Source of the DNA: an uncultured Eubacterium sp.
GTDB taxonomy: Bacteria > Bacillota > Clostridia > Oscillospirales > Acutalibacteraceae
Reading direction: 5' to 3'
Assembly (NCBI GenBank): GCA_934561395.1
Contig: CAKTGF010000003.1
Span: 248,001 to 312,000, forward strand
Length of the DNA stretch: 64,000 bases
The notes beneath the pieces were generated by a model. It had not been told where the DNA came from, searched no databases, and worked only from the letters and a program-made list of their open reading frames with translations. A program made the translations under genes and the position numbers. This document shows, one piece after another, positions 49,819-59,063 of the stretch (position 1 is its first letter; every line of letters starts with the position of its first letter).

Positions 49819-49832
49819 ATTAGCCTCCCTGA

Positions 49833-50246
49833 TTATTCGGCTGTTTGAGAATCAGCAGTAGTTTCGGTGTCTGTTGTGGCAGCTGTGGTATCAGCCTGTG
49901 TAACAGCACTAAGGTCTGAGCTTGCCTCGGTAGATAACTCAGCCTCTTGCGAAGCCTTTCTCTCGTCAGCATACTTCTTTATTCCCTTCATGCCTTGGGT
50001 AAGACCTGAATCAATAGCGAAAATAACAACACCTATAACAAGGATAACTACAAGAACAACTAAAGTATTCTTCCATACCTCTTTAGCGTTAGGCCATACG
50101 ACCTTTTTACCTTCACTTTTAACACTTTTAAAGAAGCTTCCGATTGACTTGAAAGGGTTTTTCTTTGACTTTTTCTTGTCAGACTTTTCTAACTTTTTGT
50201 TAGATTTGTCTGCCTTGGCAGTCTTAGCTTTCTTTTCTTCAGCCAT
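49833..50246 (-). CDS. secE: Preprotein translocase subunit SecE with an extended acidic tail
   Basis: 137 residues. A Lys-rich cytosolic head (MAEEKKAKTAKADKSNKKLE), the family core KSEGKKVVWPNAKEVWKNTL near 44-63, and one membrane helix (VVLVVILVIGVVIFAIDSGL). After it comes about 45 residues of acidic, Thr- and Ala-rich tail (YADERKASQEAELSTEASSD onwards) that would be extracytoplasmic; ordinary SecE ends shortly after the helix. Start ATG 50246 with GGAGG upstream; the longer track frame overlaps rpmG. Confidence 0.93.
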   Translation of the reverse strand: MAEEKKAKTAKADKSNKKLEKSDKKKSKKNPFKSIGSFFKSVKSEGKKVVWPNAKEVWKNTLVVLVVILVIGVVIFAIDSGLTQGMKGIKKYADERKASQEAELSTEASSDLSAVTQADTTAATTDTETTADSQTAE

Positions 50247-50260
50247 CGTTATTCCTCCTA

Positions 50261-50410
50261 TTACTTTGTTTCTCTGTGAACAGTGTGCTTCTTGCAGAAT
50301 GGACAATACTTGTTCATCTCAAGTCTGTCAGGTGTGTTTTTCTTGTTTTTCATTGTGTTGTAATTGCGTTGTTTGCATTCAGTGCAAGCTAAAGTTACTT
50401 TAACTCTCAT
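50261..50410 (-). CDS. rpmG: Ribosomal protein L33, zinc-type
   Basis: 49-residue ribosomal protein with the zinc-binding CTEC...CPFC pairs (C9/C12 and C36/C39). ATG 50410 follows GGAGG by seven bases. The larger track frame merely extends this gene upstream. First gene of the rpmG-secE-nusG cluster behind the promoter at 50533-50561. No tRNA-Trp lies between it and secE, unlike many Firmicutes. Confidence 0.97.
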   Translation of the reverse strand: MRVKVTLACTECKQRNYNTMKNKKNTPDRLEMNKYCPFCKKHTVHRETK

Positions 50411-50532
50411 TTCGGCACCTCCTAAAATATTTCGATAACAATCTCCCTCGTTAGTTGAAACGGTGCATATCACGCTCATAAGCATCCGCTTTAAAAAAGG
50501 CAAAAAAATAAAGCCCTCCACGAGGTATAAAG

Positions 50533-50561
50533 AATATATCACATTTAGCCAAGCAAGTCAA
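50533..50561 (-). promoter_or_regulatory. Promoter of the rpmG-secE-nusG transcript
   Basis: TTGACT (50561-50556), 17-bp spacer, TATATT (50538-50533), minus strand, about 120 bases before rpmG. Confidence 0.75.
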
Positions 50562-50684
50562 TAGTTTTTTTCTTTTTGAAAACATATTGCAATTTTTTTC
50601 GTTTTATATTAACATATAGTAACACGGTTTTCAACACTTATCTGCTGTAATATTGCCGTGCAAATACCAATATGAGGGCATACT

Positions 50685-51806
50685 ATGGATGTAACCATTA
50701 TCGGCGGCGGTGCCGGCGGCATTGCCTGCGCCGTAAGAATAAAACAGAATAACCCTTGTGCAAATGTTACAGTATTGGAACATCTTGAGGAAATATGCAA
50801 AAAAATCCACGCCACCGGCAACGGCAGGTGCAATATTACCAACACACGGGCAGAGGGTCACGAAACAACTGTCCGCTTTTTAAATTCAATAGGCCTTGAA
50901 TTAAGAACCGATTCGGCAGGCAGGGTGTACCCCTATTCAAACCAGGCGTCAACGGTTGTTGATGTTCTTCGCAACAATTGCGAAAGCCTGGGCATTAATA
51001 TTGTTTTGCAGGCCTATGTTAAAGGCGTTGAAAAGAGAAACGGCAAATACACCGTTTTTACAAACCAAGGCAAATTCACAAGCGATGCCCTTGTTTTGGC
51101 AACGGGCGGAATGGCGCAAAGTGCCTTAGGCTCTGACGGAAGCGGATACGCAATGGTTAAAAGCTTCGGTCACAGCCTTACCGAGCTTTCCCCTGCCTTG
51201 GTAATGCTTAAATCCTCCAGCAAGCACTGCCGTGTGCTTAAGGGCACTCGCTCAAAATGCCGTGTGTCAATTGAGGAAAACGGCAACACCGTTGCAAGTG
51301 AATACGGCGAGCTTTTGTTTGCTGACTACGGCATATCAGGCATTGTGGTAATGGATTTATCAAGATATGTAAGCGACAATAAAATAGAAAGCGGCAAAAG
51401 CAAATATATTGCAAGCATTGACTTTGCCCCGGAATTTACAGAAAAACAGCTGGAGGAGCACATCAACAGGTTCGGCAGCCTTGAGGGTATTTTGCCAAAA
51501 AAGCTTTGTTCTGTTTTGTTAAAGCAGGCAGACGGCAACAGCCGTCTTACCGCAAAATACGCTAAAAATTGGCGGCTTATAATTACAGGCACAAAGGGCT
51601 TTGATTTTGCCCAGATAACCAAGGGCGGCGTGCCCCTTTGCGAGCTTGACAAAAACAACCAATCTTTAATTAATAAAAACCTTTATATTATAGGAGAACT
51701 GACCGACAGTCAGTTTATGTGCGGCGGTTTTAACCTTAACTATGCTTTTTTAAGCGGAATTAAGGCTGCCGACAGCATTACAGGCAAAAAACATGATAAG
51801 AATTAA
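50685..51806 (+). CDS. FAD-dependent oxidoreductase, HI0933/BaiN family
   Basis: 373-residue cytosolic flavoprotein. TIIGGGAGGIACAVRI at the N-terminus is the FAD dinucleotide fold, ICKKIHATGNGRCNITN near 37-53 is the family's characteristic segment, and MCGGFNLNYAFLSGIKAA near 345 closes the FAD site. The group includes BaiN-like proteins of unknown substrate. The downstream oxidoreductase overlaps its end by 14 bases. Confidence 0.88.
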   Translation: MDVTIIGGGAGGIACAVRIKQNNPCANVTVLEHLEEICKKIHATGNGRCNITNTRAEGHETTVRFLNSIGLELRTDSAGRVYPYSNQASTVVDVLRNNCESLGINIVLQAYVKGVEKRNGKYTVFTNQGKFTSDALVLATGGMAQSALGSDGSGYAMVKSFGHSLTELSPALVMLKSSSKHCRVLKGTRSKCRVSIEENGNTVASEYGELLFADYGISGIVVMDLSRYVSDNKIESGKSKYIASIDFAPEFTEKQLEEHINRFGSLEGILPKKLCSVLLKQADGNSRLTAKYAKNWRLIITGTKGFDFAQITKGGVPLCELDKNNQSLINKNLYIIGELTDSQFMCGGFNLNYAFLSGIKAADSITGKKHDKN

Positions 51807-53397
51807 CGAAATTAAGTTTAGCCTTGACGACAGCGAGAATTTATTAAAATCAAAAGCCGCCAAGGTGTTAAGAATTAACGAAAAGTATATAACAAAGCTG
51901 ACAATATTCAAAAAAAGCGTTGACGCAAGGAAGAAGGACGATGTTCACTTTACCTACAGCGTGGAGGTTGAAATTACCCTTGACGAGGAGCAGGTTGTTT
52001 CAAAGTGCAAATCAAACAAGGTCATGATTGTTAAGCCTTATAAATATGAGCTGCCTGCAAACAACCGAAAGTCACAGTTCAGGCCCATCGTTGTGGGCTT
52101 TGGCCCTGCGGGAATGCTTGCGGGAATTATACTTGCCGAGGCAGGCTTAAGACCCATTATATTGGAGCGTGGCAAGGATATTGACTCAAGGCAAAAGGAT
52201 GTTAACGAATTTTGGACAAAGCGTGTGCTGAACGAGGAATCCAATGTTCAGTTCGGTGAAGGCGGTGCAGGCACATTTTCAGACGGCAAGCTGACAACAG
52301 GCATTAAAAGCCCGTTTATACGCAAGGTGCTGCTGGAGCTGTACGAGGCAGGAGCACCGGAGGAGATTTTGTATTCATCAAAACCCCATATCGGAACGGA
52401 CAGGCTTGCAATTGTTGTCAAAAATATAAGAAAAAAAATTGAACGCCTTGGGGGCGAGGTAAGGCTTGAATGGAAGTTGGAAAGACTTTTGGTTGCCAAC
52501 GGCTTTGTTCACGGGGTTACCTGTATCCACAAGGGCGAGCAAATTGATATTGAAACCGACAGCGTTATAATGGCAATCGGTCACAGTGCCCGTGACACCG
52601 TTGAAATGCTTTACCATTTAGGTGTTGAGATAATTCAAAAGCCCTTTAGCGTGGGTGCAAGGATTGAGCACCCCCAAAGCCTGATTAACAAGGCGCAGTA
52701 CGGCAAATTCGCCGACCACCCCAAATTGGGTGCGGCTGATTACAAGCTTGCCTGCCACGGCTTGCACGAAAGGGGCGCCTATACATTTTGTATGTGCCCG
52801 GGCGGAACGGTTGTTGCCGCCGCAAGCGAAAAAAAGGGCGTAATAGTTAACGGTATGAGTTCCCTTGCAAGGGACGGCGAAAATTCAAACGCTGCACTGC
52901 TTGTGGGCATTGAAACTAAGGATTTTCCCAGCGAGCATCCACTTGCCGGAATTTATTATCAAAGAGAAATCGAGCACAACGCATACGAGCTTGCAGGTGC
53001 AAGCTACAAGGCTCCGGCACAGCTTGTGGGCGACTTTTTAAAGGGTATTGAATCAAAGGCACTTGGCTCTGTTAAGCCGACCTGCCCCACAGGGGTTACC
53101 TTAACCAACCTTGACCTTTGCCTGCCCGAAAAGGTTTCAAAAACAATGAAATCCGCCATTGTTGAAATGGATAAAAAGCTTAACGGCTTTAACCTGTATG
53201 ACGCAGTGTTAACCGCACCTGAAACAAGGAGCTCCAGCTCTGTAAGAATTTTAAGAGACGAGTATTTGCAGTGCAACATAAGCGGCGTTTATCCCTGCGG
53301 AGAGGGTGCAGGCTACGCCGGCGGAATAGTTTCCGCAGCGGTGGACGGAATCAAATGCGCTCACTCTGTTTTGGAGGATAACCATTACAGTTATTAA
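51793..53397 (+). CDS. FAD-dependent dehydrogenase (COG2509 family)
   Basis: 534 residues. An N-terminal domain of about 90 residues precedes an FAD fold (PIVVGFGPAGMLAGIILAEA near 97), the segment VQFGEGGAGTFSDGKLTTGI near 155 and a C-terminal YPCGEGAGYAGGIVSAAVDG near 500. It overlaps the BaiN-like gene by 14 bases, so both flavoproteins are coexpressed. Substrate unknown; the family's bacterial members are uncharacterised. Confidence 0.85.
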   Translation: MIRINEIKFSLDDSENLLKSKAAKVLRINEKYITKLTIFKKSVDARKKDDVHFTYSVEVEITLDEEQVVSKCKSNKVMIVKPYKYELPANNRKSQFRPIVVGFGPAGMLAGIILAEAGLRPIILERGKDIDSRQKDVNEFWTKRVLNEESNVQFGEGGAGTFSDGKLTTGIKSPFIRKVLLELYEAGAPEEILYSSKPHIGTDRLAIVVKNIRKKIERLGGEVRLEWKLERLLVANGFVHGVTCIHKGEQIDIETDSVIMAIGHSARDTVEMLYHLGVEIIQKPFSVGARIEHPQSLINKAQYGKFADHPKLGAADYKLACHGLHERGAYTFCMCPGGTVVAAASEKKGVIVNGMSSLARDGENSNAALLVGIETKDFPSEHPLAGIYYQREIEHNAYELAGASYKAPAQLVGDFLKGIESKALGSVKPTCPTGVTLTNLDLCLPEKVSKTMKSAIVEMDKKLNGFNLYDAVLTAPETRSSSSVRILRDEYLQCNISGVYPCGEGAGYAGGIVSAAVDGIKCAHSVLEDNHYSY

Positions 53398-53405
53398 TAT
53401 AGTAT

Positions 53406-53443
53406 CAAAGGCTTTAGCACGATTATGCTAAAGCCTTTTTCTT
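53406..53443 (+). terminator. Terminator of the FAD oxidoreductase operon
   Basis: AAAGGCTTTAGCA pairs with TGCTAAAGCCTTT around CGATTA, followed by a T-run; it may also serve the convergent phosphoesterase gene. Confidence 0.85.
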
Positions 53444-53455
53444 GTGTTATCGGTA

Positions 53456-54298
53456 TTATAATGTAAGATAAATATCCTTACTTTTAAGGGTTTTGGTATC
53501 AAGCAGCTTAACGCTTGAGGGATAATGCTTATCATAGCAATTGCTGCCGCAGCCCGGGCATTGAATAAGCTTTACTCCATCAACGATAATTTCAAAATTA
53601 TTAATATGGTCATGACCGAACACAGCTGCCTTAAGGTAGGGCGAAAGCTGTTCAAGCTGGCCTGTTGAAATATCCGGCGGGCAGGGTCGCTCCCCTAAAA
53701 AGCCCTTATAGTGTATGCCCTTTTTAAATTTTACCCATTTACCGTCGCCGTAAACGCAAAAGGGCTTAAAGCGGGGGTATTCGTCAAGGCAGGCGATAAT
53801 ATCGGGCACAATAATATGCTGGAACATTATTGCTTTTTTACCCCTGCCCTTCAGCTCGTTAACCGCCCAATCAATGGTTTCTTGGGGCACTGTGGCATAA
53901 AGGCTTTCATCGCCGTCATAATAATTGCCGCTGTCAATAAACAGCAGCACCTCGTCATCCTTCTCATAAACATAATTGCAGCCCTGGGTTATTGAGTTTT
54001 GGTATGTAGAAATAATCTGCAATATTTCATTTTTTGTTATGTCACATTCATCGTCATGATTGCCGAAAACCGTTGCAAATTTTTTACCATGGGTTAAATC
54101 CAGCACCTGGCGCAGGTATTTTTCATAAGAGTCATCAACAATTTGAAAATCGGGGCCGTGCACTATATCCCCTAAAAACGCAATCAAATCACACTCTGTG
54201 TTTTTTATTACCCTTGACAGGGTTGAAAGGGTTATTTTGTGTGCAAGCGAGCTTGATTTCGGTCTGTTGTGAACATCTGCAATAAGTAATATCTTCAT
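53456..54298 (-). CDS. Metallophosphoesterase family protein
   Basis: 280-residue calcineurin-like hydrolase. The five family motifs are present in order: LIADVHNRPK, FLGDIVHGPD near 42, VFGNHDDECD near 78, a histidine at HIIVPD near 161, and FGHDHINNFE near 233 (GHDH). Two metal ions would be bound. No signal peptide, so a cytosolic phosphatase or nuclease-type role is likely; the substrate is unknown. Confidence 0.85.
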   Translation of the reverse strand: MKILLIADVHNRPKSSSLAHKITLSTLSRVIKNTECDLIAFLGDIVHGPDFQIVDDSYEKYLRQVLDLTHGKKFATVFGNHDDECDITKNEILQIISTYQNSITQGCNYVYEKDDEVLLFIDSGNYYDGDESLYATVPQETIDWAVNELKGRGKKAIMFQHIIVPDIIACLDEYPRFKPFCVYGDGKWVKFKKGIHYKGFLGERPCPPDISTGQLEQLSPYLKAAVFGHDHINNFEIIVDGVKLIQCPGCGSNCYDKHYPSSVKLLDTKTLKSKDIYLTL

Positions 54299-54340
54299 AA
54301 TGCTATAATATAATTTACCACATCAAAAGTCAATACAGTA

Positions 54341-54380
54341 AAAAATCCGTAGGCGCTAACAAAAGCACTTACGGATTTAA
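54341..54380 (-). terminator. Terminator of the cysK-metY operon
   Basis: AAATCCGTA pairs with TACGGATTT around a 17-base loop, then a T-run, on the minus strand after metY. Confidence 0.8.
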
Positions 54381-54390
54381 TTATGTAATT

Positions 54391-55659
54391 TTATGCCTTT
54401 TGGAGCGCCTGCTCAATATCGGCAATAATATCCTCGGCTGCTTCAATGCCACAGGAGAAACGAACTAAATCAGGGCTTACGCCGCATTCCTCAAGTTGCT
54501 CGTCTGTAAGCTGCCTGTGGGTTGTTGAGGCAGGGTGCAGGCAACAGGTGCGTGCATCGGCAACATGGGTAACAATTGCCGCCATTTCAAGGGAATCCAT
54601 AAATCTGGTTGCAGCATCTCTGCCACCCTTAATACCAAAGGAAACCACGCCGCAAGTGCCATTTGGCATATACTTTTTAGCAAGCTCGTATTGGTCATCC
54701 TCAGGCAGCATTGCACACTTAACCCAAGTAACCTTTGGGTGCTTTTGCAAATATTTTGCAACTGCAAGTGCATTTTCACAATGGCGCTGCATACGAAGAT
54801 GCAAGCTTTCAAGACCGACGTTTAACAAAAATGCATCGTTTGGAGACTGAACAGAGCCAAGGTCACGCATAAGCTGAACCGTTGCCTTTGTTATATATGC
54901 CCCCTTGCCAAAGGTATCGGTATAAACAATACCGTGATAGCTGTCATCAGGGGTTGTAAGACCGGGGAATTTATCATTTTGCGCCCAATCGAAATTACCG
55001 CTGTCAACAATAGCACCGCCGATGGTTGAGGCATGGCCCTCCATATACTTTGTGGTGGAGTGAGTAACAATATCAACGCCGAAATCAAAAACACGGCAGT
55101 TAATAGGGGTGGCAAAGGTGTTGTCAACAATAAGGGGAATACCGTTTTTGTGAGCAACCCTTGCAAAAGTTTCAATATCAAGCACATCAAGGCTGGGGTT
55201 TGAAATTGTTTCGCCGAAAATTGCCTTGGTGTTGGGTTTTATGGCGTTTTGAATTTCCTCCTCGGTAGCATGTGGAGAAACAAAGGTAAAATCAATACCT
55301 AATTTACGCATTGTAACATTAAAAAGGTTAAAGGTTCCGCCGTAAATTGCAGATGAAGAAACGATATGGTCCCCTGCCTGGGCAATGTTAAATACGGCAT
55401 AAAAGTTAGCTGCCTGACCCGAGCCTGTAAGCATGCCTGCCACGCCGCCCTCAAGTGCGGCAATTTTTGATGCCACATTATCGCAGGTGGGGTTTTGCAG
55501 TCTTGAATAGAAATAGCCGCTTTCCTTTAAATCGAAAAGGTTGCCCATTTCAACTGAGGAATCATATTTATAGGTTGTGCTTTGGATGATGGGAACAACC
55601 CTTGGCTCGCCGTTTTTCGGCTTATATGTTCCCTGAACGCAAATTGAATCGATTTTCAT
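54391..55659 (-). CDS. metY: O-acetylhomoserine aminocarboxypropyltransferase
   Basis: PLP-dependent homotetramer of 422 residues making homocysteine (or methionine precursors) from O-acetylhomoserine and sulfide. DIVTHSTTKYMEGHASTIGG near 200 carries the PLP Lys; GVAGMLTGSGQAANF near 72 and the CCLHPASTTHRQLTDE stretch near 371 are typical of MetY rather than MetB. The gene follows cysK by 17 bases on the same transcript. Confidence 0.94.
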   Translation of the reverse strand: MKIDSICVQGTYKPKNGEPRVVPIIQSTTYKYDSSVEMGNLFDLKESGYFYSRLQNPTCDNVASKIAALEGGVAGMLTGSGQAANFYAVFNIAQAGDHIVSSSAIYGGTFNLFNVTMRKLGIDFTFVSPHATEEEIQNAIKPNTKAIFGETISNPSLDVLDIETFARVAHKNGIPLIVDNTFATPINCRVFDFGVDIVTHSTTKYMEGHASTIGGAIVDSGNFDWAQNDKFPGLTTPDDSYHGIVYTDTFGKGAYITKATVQLMRDLGSVQSPNDAFLLNVGLESLHLRMQRHCENALAVAKYLQKHPKVTWVKCAMLPEDDQYELAKKYMPNGTCGVVSFGIKGGRDAATRFMDSLEMAAIVTHVADARTCCLHPASTTHRQLTDEQLEECGVSPDLVRFSCGIEAAEDIIADIEQALQKA

Positions 55660-55676
55660 ATCTATACCTCCGTTAA

Positions 55677-56606
55677 TTAATCGTCAAATAATGGGGTGGA
55701 AAAATACCTTTCCGCCGTATCGGGCAAAACGGTTACAACGGTTTTACCCTCGCCTAATTTTTCAGCAAGCTTTAACGCCGCCGCAACATTTGTTCCACTG
55801 GAAATGCCGCACATTATACCCTCAAGGCGTGCCAAATTCTTTGCGGTTTGCAGTGCCTCCTCATCGGTTACAATGTAAATATCATCATAAATTTTTTGAT
55901 TTAAAACATCGGGAATAATCCCGTCGCCTATACCCATTTGGATATGGGTGCCAATATTGCCCCCTGCAAGTATTGCCGCATGCTCGGGCTCAACCGCCCA
56001 AATTTCAATATCGGGGTTTTGAGCCTTTAAGGTTTCGCCGATACCGGTAATTGTTCCCCCTGTGCCGATACCTGCACAAAAGCCATCAATAGGGCCTGCA
56101 ACCTGCTCCAAAATTTCCAGCGCCGTGTGATGCTTGTGTGCTTTAACATTGTTGGGGTTTGCAAATTGCTGGGGCACAAAAACATTTTCATCCTCCGCCG
56201 CCATTTTAAGGGCTGTTTGCAGGCATTGGTCAATGCATTTGCCGATGTCACCGTCATCGTGAATCAAAACAACCTCAGCCCCGTAGTGGCGAACAAGCTT
56301 TCTTCTTTCCTCGCTGACTGAATCGGGCATAATTATTATAGTTTTATAGCCCCTTACAGCACCTACAAGGGCAAGGCCTATGCCCTGATTGCCGCTTGTA
56401 GGCTCAACAATAATTGTGTTTTGATTTATTTTGCCCTCCTGCTCGGCGGCCAAAATCATATTATATGCCGTTCTTGTTTTAATTGAGCCGCCCACATTAA
56501 GGCCCTCAAATTTAACCAAAATTTCAGCATTGCCGGGCTTGTTCATCCTGCCCAACCTTATCATGGGCGTGTGCCCTATTGCGTCTAACACATTGTTATA
56601 TATCAT
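55677..56606 (-). CDS. cysK: Cysteine synthase
   Basis: PLP enzyme of 309 residues converting O-acetylserine and sulfide to cysteine. The PLP Lys lies in VGGSIKTRTAYN near 40, and the phosphate-binding GTGGTI near 176-181 is standard. The asparagine loop reads PTSGNQGIGLA, with Gln where Thr is common, and the Lys motif has Thr where Asp is usual (GSVKDR type), so substrate preference could differ. First gene of the cysK-metY sulfur operon, with a promoter inside the end of pcrA. Confidence 0.92.
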   Translation of the reverse strand: MIYNNVLDAIGHTPMIRLGRMNKPGNAEILVKFEGLNVGGSIKTRTAYNMILAAEQEGKINQNTIIVEPTSGNQGIGLALVGAVRGYKTIIIMPDSVSEERRKLVRHYGAEVVLIHDDGDIGKCIDQCLQTALKMAAEDENVFVPQQFANPNNVKAHKHHTALEILEQVAGPIDGFCAGIGTGGTITGIGETLKAQNPDIEIWAVEPEHAAILAGGNIGTHIQMGIGDGIIPDVLNQKIYDDIYIVTDEEALQTAKNLARLEGIMCGISSGTNVAAALKLAEKLGEGKTVVTVLPDTAERYFSTPLFDD

Positions 56607-56636
56607 AAATTACACCCTTTTAAATTGTTAGTAAGT

Positions 56637-56665
56637 ATTATACCAAAATATTTTAGTGCTTTCAA
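56637..56665 (-). promoter_or_regulatory. Promoter of cysK-metY
   Basis: TTGAAA (56665-56660), 17-bp spacer, TATAAT (56642-56637), minus strand, just after the pcrA stop codon. Confidence 0.75.
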
Positions 56666-56669
56666 CAGG

Positions 56670-58961
56670 TCAGGAATTTACCTTTTCAAGCTTTGCATAA
56701 TTAGCCATAAGCTTTTTGGTGCCTGCCTTATCAAAGGCAATTTCCATTAAGGTATCGTTTGCCATCGGTTGCAGGGTTAAAATAACGCCTGTGCCGAAGG
56801 ATTTGTGGATAACAGTGTCGCCCACATTGTATTCAACCGCAGCCTGCTTTGGCTTTGTAACCGTTGGTCCGAATTGGTGTGAAACCGAGCTGCTTTGGTG
56901 GGATGCCCCGATAGGCGTTGCCTTGCTGTATTTATGTGGCTTTGAGGGCGTGCCGAAGGAGCCTGACGAATAGCTGCCGCCGAAACCAAGAGAACGGGGG
57001 CTTTCGGCAATGGTTTTATCCTCAACCACATCACTCGGTATTTCTCCAATAAAGCGTGAGGGTCTGTTTCTGTTTGTTTGGCCGTAAAGCATTCTTTGCC
57101 TTGCGTTAATCAAATACAGCTTTTTTCTTGCTCTTGTTATGCCGACATAGGCAAGCCTGCGCTCCTCCTCCAAATCCTCGTCACTGTAAAGGCTTTGGTT
57201 GCCCGGGAATATTCCCTCCTCCAAGCCGGGAATGAACACAATGGGAAATTCCAAGCCCTTTGCGGCATGCAGAGTCATTAAAACAACACAATCGTCATTT
57301 TCATTATATGAATCAATGTCGGAAACGAGAGCCACATCCTCCAAAAATGTGTCAAGGCTGAATTCGGGGTCGTCGTTTTGATATTTGATAAGCATTGAGG
57401 AAAGCTCCTGAACGTTATTCTTTCTGTCGTCTGCCTTTGCAGGCTCGTCCTCTTCCTCAATGTATTTAAAATACTGTGTTTTTTCAAGAATTTCGGTCAG
57501 CAAATCGTTAACGCTCATTCCGCCCTCAAGGCAATCCTGAAAATACTTAATCATATCCGTAAAGGCTGTAAGTTTGCCTGCGGAGCGTGAAGTTTTTGCA
57601 AATTCATCGGCATGTTGGCAAACCTCAAAGGCTGTCATTTTGTTAACCGCCGCAATTTCCAAAATATAGTTGAACATTGTGTCGCCTATTCCACGCTTTG
57701 GGGTATTGATAATGCGCTGCAGCCTTACATTATCTGCGGTGTTGTTAATTACCGCAAAGTATGAAACAATGTCTTTAATCTCCTTGCGGTCAAAGAACCT
57801 GTTGCCGCCGATAATCTTGTATGAAATGCCTGATTTTGCAAGCATAATTTCTATATTTCTTGACTGGGCATTCATTCTGTAAAGAACGGCGTGGTCACGG
57901 TATTCCATACCGTTTTTAACATTTTCGTTTATTTCATCAATAATAAACTGCGCCTCCGCCATTTCGTTGGGTGCGGTGTAAAGCACAACCTTGTCCCCCT
58001 CAGAGCCGGCGTATGACCTGAGCCTTTTGTCTGCAAGGCGGGTTTTGTTGTTTTTGATAACTCCGTTTGCAGCGTCAAGAATATTTTGCATGGAGCGGTA
58101 ATTTTCCGCAAGCTCAAGTTGAATAACCTTAAGCCCCTCCGCTTCATAGCGCTCTTTAAAACGCATAATATTTTCAATTGTAGCGCCACGGAAACGGTAA
58201 ATGCTTTGGTCATCATCGCCTACAACGCAAATGTTGTGGTATTCGTCTGCAAGAAGATATGTAAGAATGTATTGAGCGTAGCTTGTATCCTGATACTCGT
58301 CAACAATTACATACTTAAATTGGTGTTGATAAAGCTCCAGCACATCGTCATTGCCCTTAAGCAGCTCAACGGTATTGTAAATCATATCGTCAAAGTCCAT
58401 AGCGTCTGCACGCAAAAGTTCTTTTTGATAAGCCTCGTAGCACTGGGCAATTTTTGCCTTACGAAAATCGTTAACATTTGTTGCCTTGTATTCGGCCGGG
58501 CTTATAAGGCTGTCCTTAGCCCGGCTGATTTCTGCAAGAATTGACCTGTGGTTTAAAAATTTATCCTCTATACCCAGAGATTTTTGCACACGCTTCATAA
58601 CACGCTTTTGATCATCGGTATCATAAATGGTAAAGTGTTGGGTATAACCCAAACGGTCTGCAAAGCGGCGTAGCATTCTTCCGCACATGGAGTGAAAGGT
58701 GTGTGCCCAAATATCGTTAGCCTCGTTGCCAACGGTATTAATCAATCTGTCCTTAAGCTCCCCTGCCGCCTTGTTGGTAAAGGTAATTGCCAAAACCTGC
58801 CAGGGCATAGCGTAGCCGTCGTTAATAATATGCTCTATTCTTTTTACAATTGTTGCAGTTTTTCCCGTGCCTGCGCCGGCAACAACCAGCACCGGTCCGT
58901 TTACGGTGTCAATAACCTGCTGTTGCTCTTTATTTGGTTTTACTGCGTCCTTATTAGTCAT
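56670..58961 (-). CDS. pcrA: ATP-dependent DNA helicase PcrA
   Basis: UvrD/Rep-type 3'-5' helicase of 763 residues for replication restart, repair and Mfd-linked repair. Motif I VAGAGTGKTATIV near 28-40, motif II VDEYQDT near 220, motif III VVGDDDQSIYRFRGA near 247-261, motif V MTLHAAKGLEFPIVF near 560. The C-terminus carries the PcrA-type Tudor-like region ending in GDTVIHKSFGTGVIL. ATG 58961 with AAGGAT upstream; the track extension of 28 residues would run through the neighbouring terminator. Confidence 0.96.
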   Translation of the reverse strand: MTNKDAVKPNKEQQQVIDTVNGPVLVVAGAGTGKTATIVKRIEHIINDGYAMPWQVLAITFTNKAAGELKDRLINTVGNEANDIWAHTFHSMCGRMLRRFADRLGYTQHFTIYDTDDQKRVMKRVQKSLGIEDKFLNHRSILAEISRAKDSLISPAEYKATNVNDFRKAKIAQCYEAYQKELLRADAMDFDDMIYNTVELLKGNDDVLELYQHQFKYVIVDEYQDTSYAQYILTYLLADEYHNICVVGDDDQSIYRFRGATIENIMRFKERYEAEGLKVIQLELAENYRSMQNILDAANGVIKNNKTRLADKRLRSYAGSEGDKVVLYTAPNEMAEAQFIIDEINENVKNGMEYRDHAVLYRMNAQSRNIEIMLAKSGISYKIIGGNRFFDRKEIKDIVSYFAVINNTADNVRLQRIINTPKRGIGDTMFNYILEIAAVNKMTAFEVCQHADEFAKTSRSAGKLTAFTDMIKYFQDCLEGGMSVNDLLTEILEKTQYFKYIEEEDEPAKADDRKNNVQELSSMLIKYQNDDPEFSLDTFLEDVALVSDIDSYNENDDCVVLMTLHAAKGLEFPIVFIPGLEEGIFPGNQSLYSDEDLEEERRLAYVGITRARKKLYLINARQRMLYGQTNRNRPSRFIGEIPSDVVEDKTIAESPRSLGFGGSYSSGSFGTPSKPHKYSKATPIGASHQSSSVSHQFGPTVTKPKQAAVEYNVGDTVIHKSFGTGVILTLQPMANDTLMEIAFDKAGTKKLMANYAKLEKVNS

Positions 58962-59025
58962 AAAAAATCCTTTCAATGGGCAAGCGCCGATAGTTTTTGT
59001 AAGCCGAAATTTTTTAATAGAAACC

Positions 59026-59051
59026 AAAAGGGTGTCAAACGACACCCTTTA
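59026..59051 (-). terminator. Terminator of the decarboxylase subunit genes
   Basis: AAAGGGTGTC pairs with GACACCCTTT around AAAC (59027-59036 with 59041-59050); T-run follows on the minus strand. Confidence 0.8.
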
Positions 59052-59063
59052 GAGTTATTTGCA

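Noticed and set aside
50246..50261. Possible tRNA-Trp between rpmG and secE
   Set aside because: Only 14 bases separate the two genes, so the tRNA often found there is absent.
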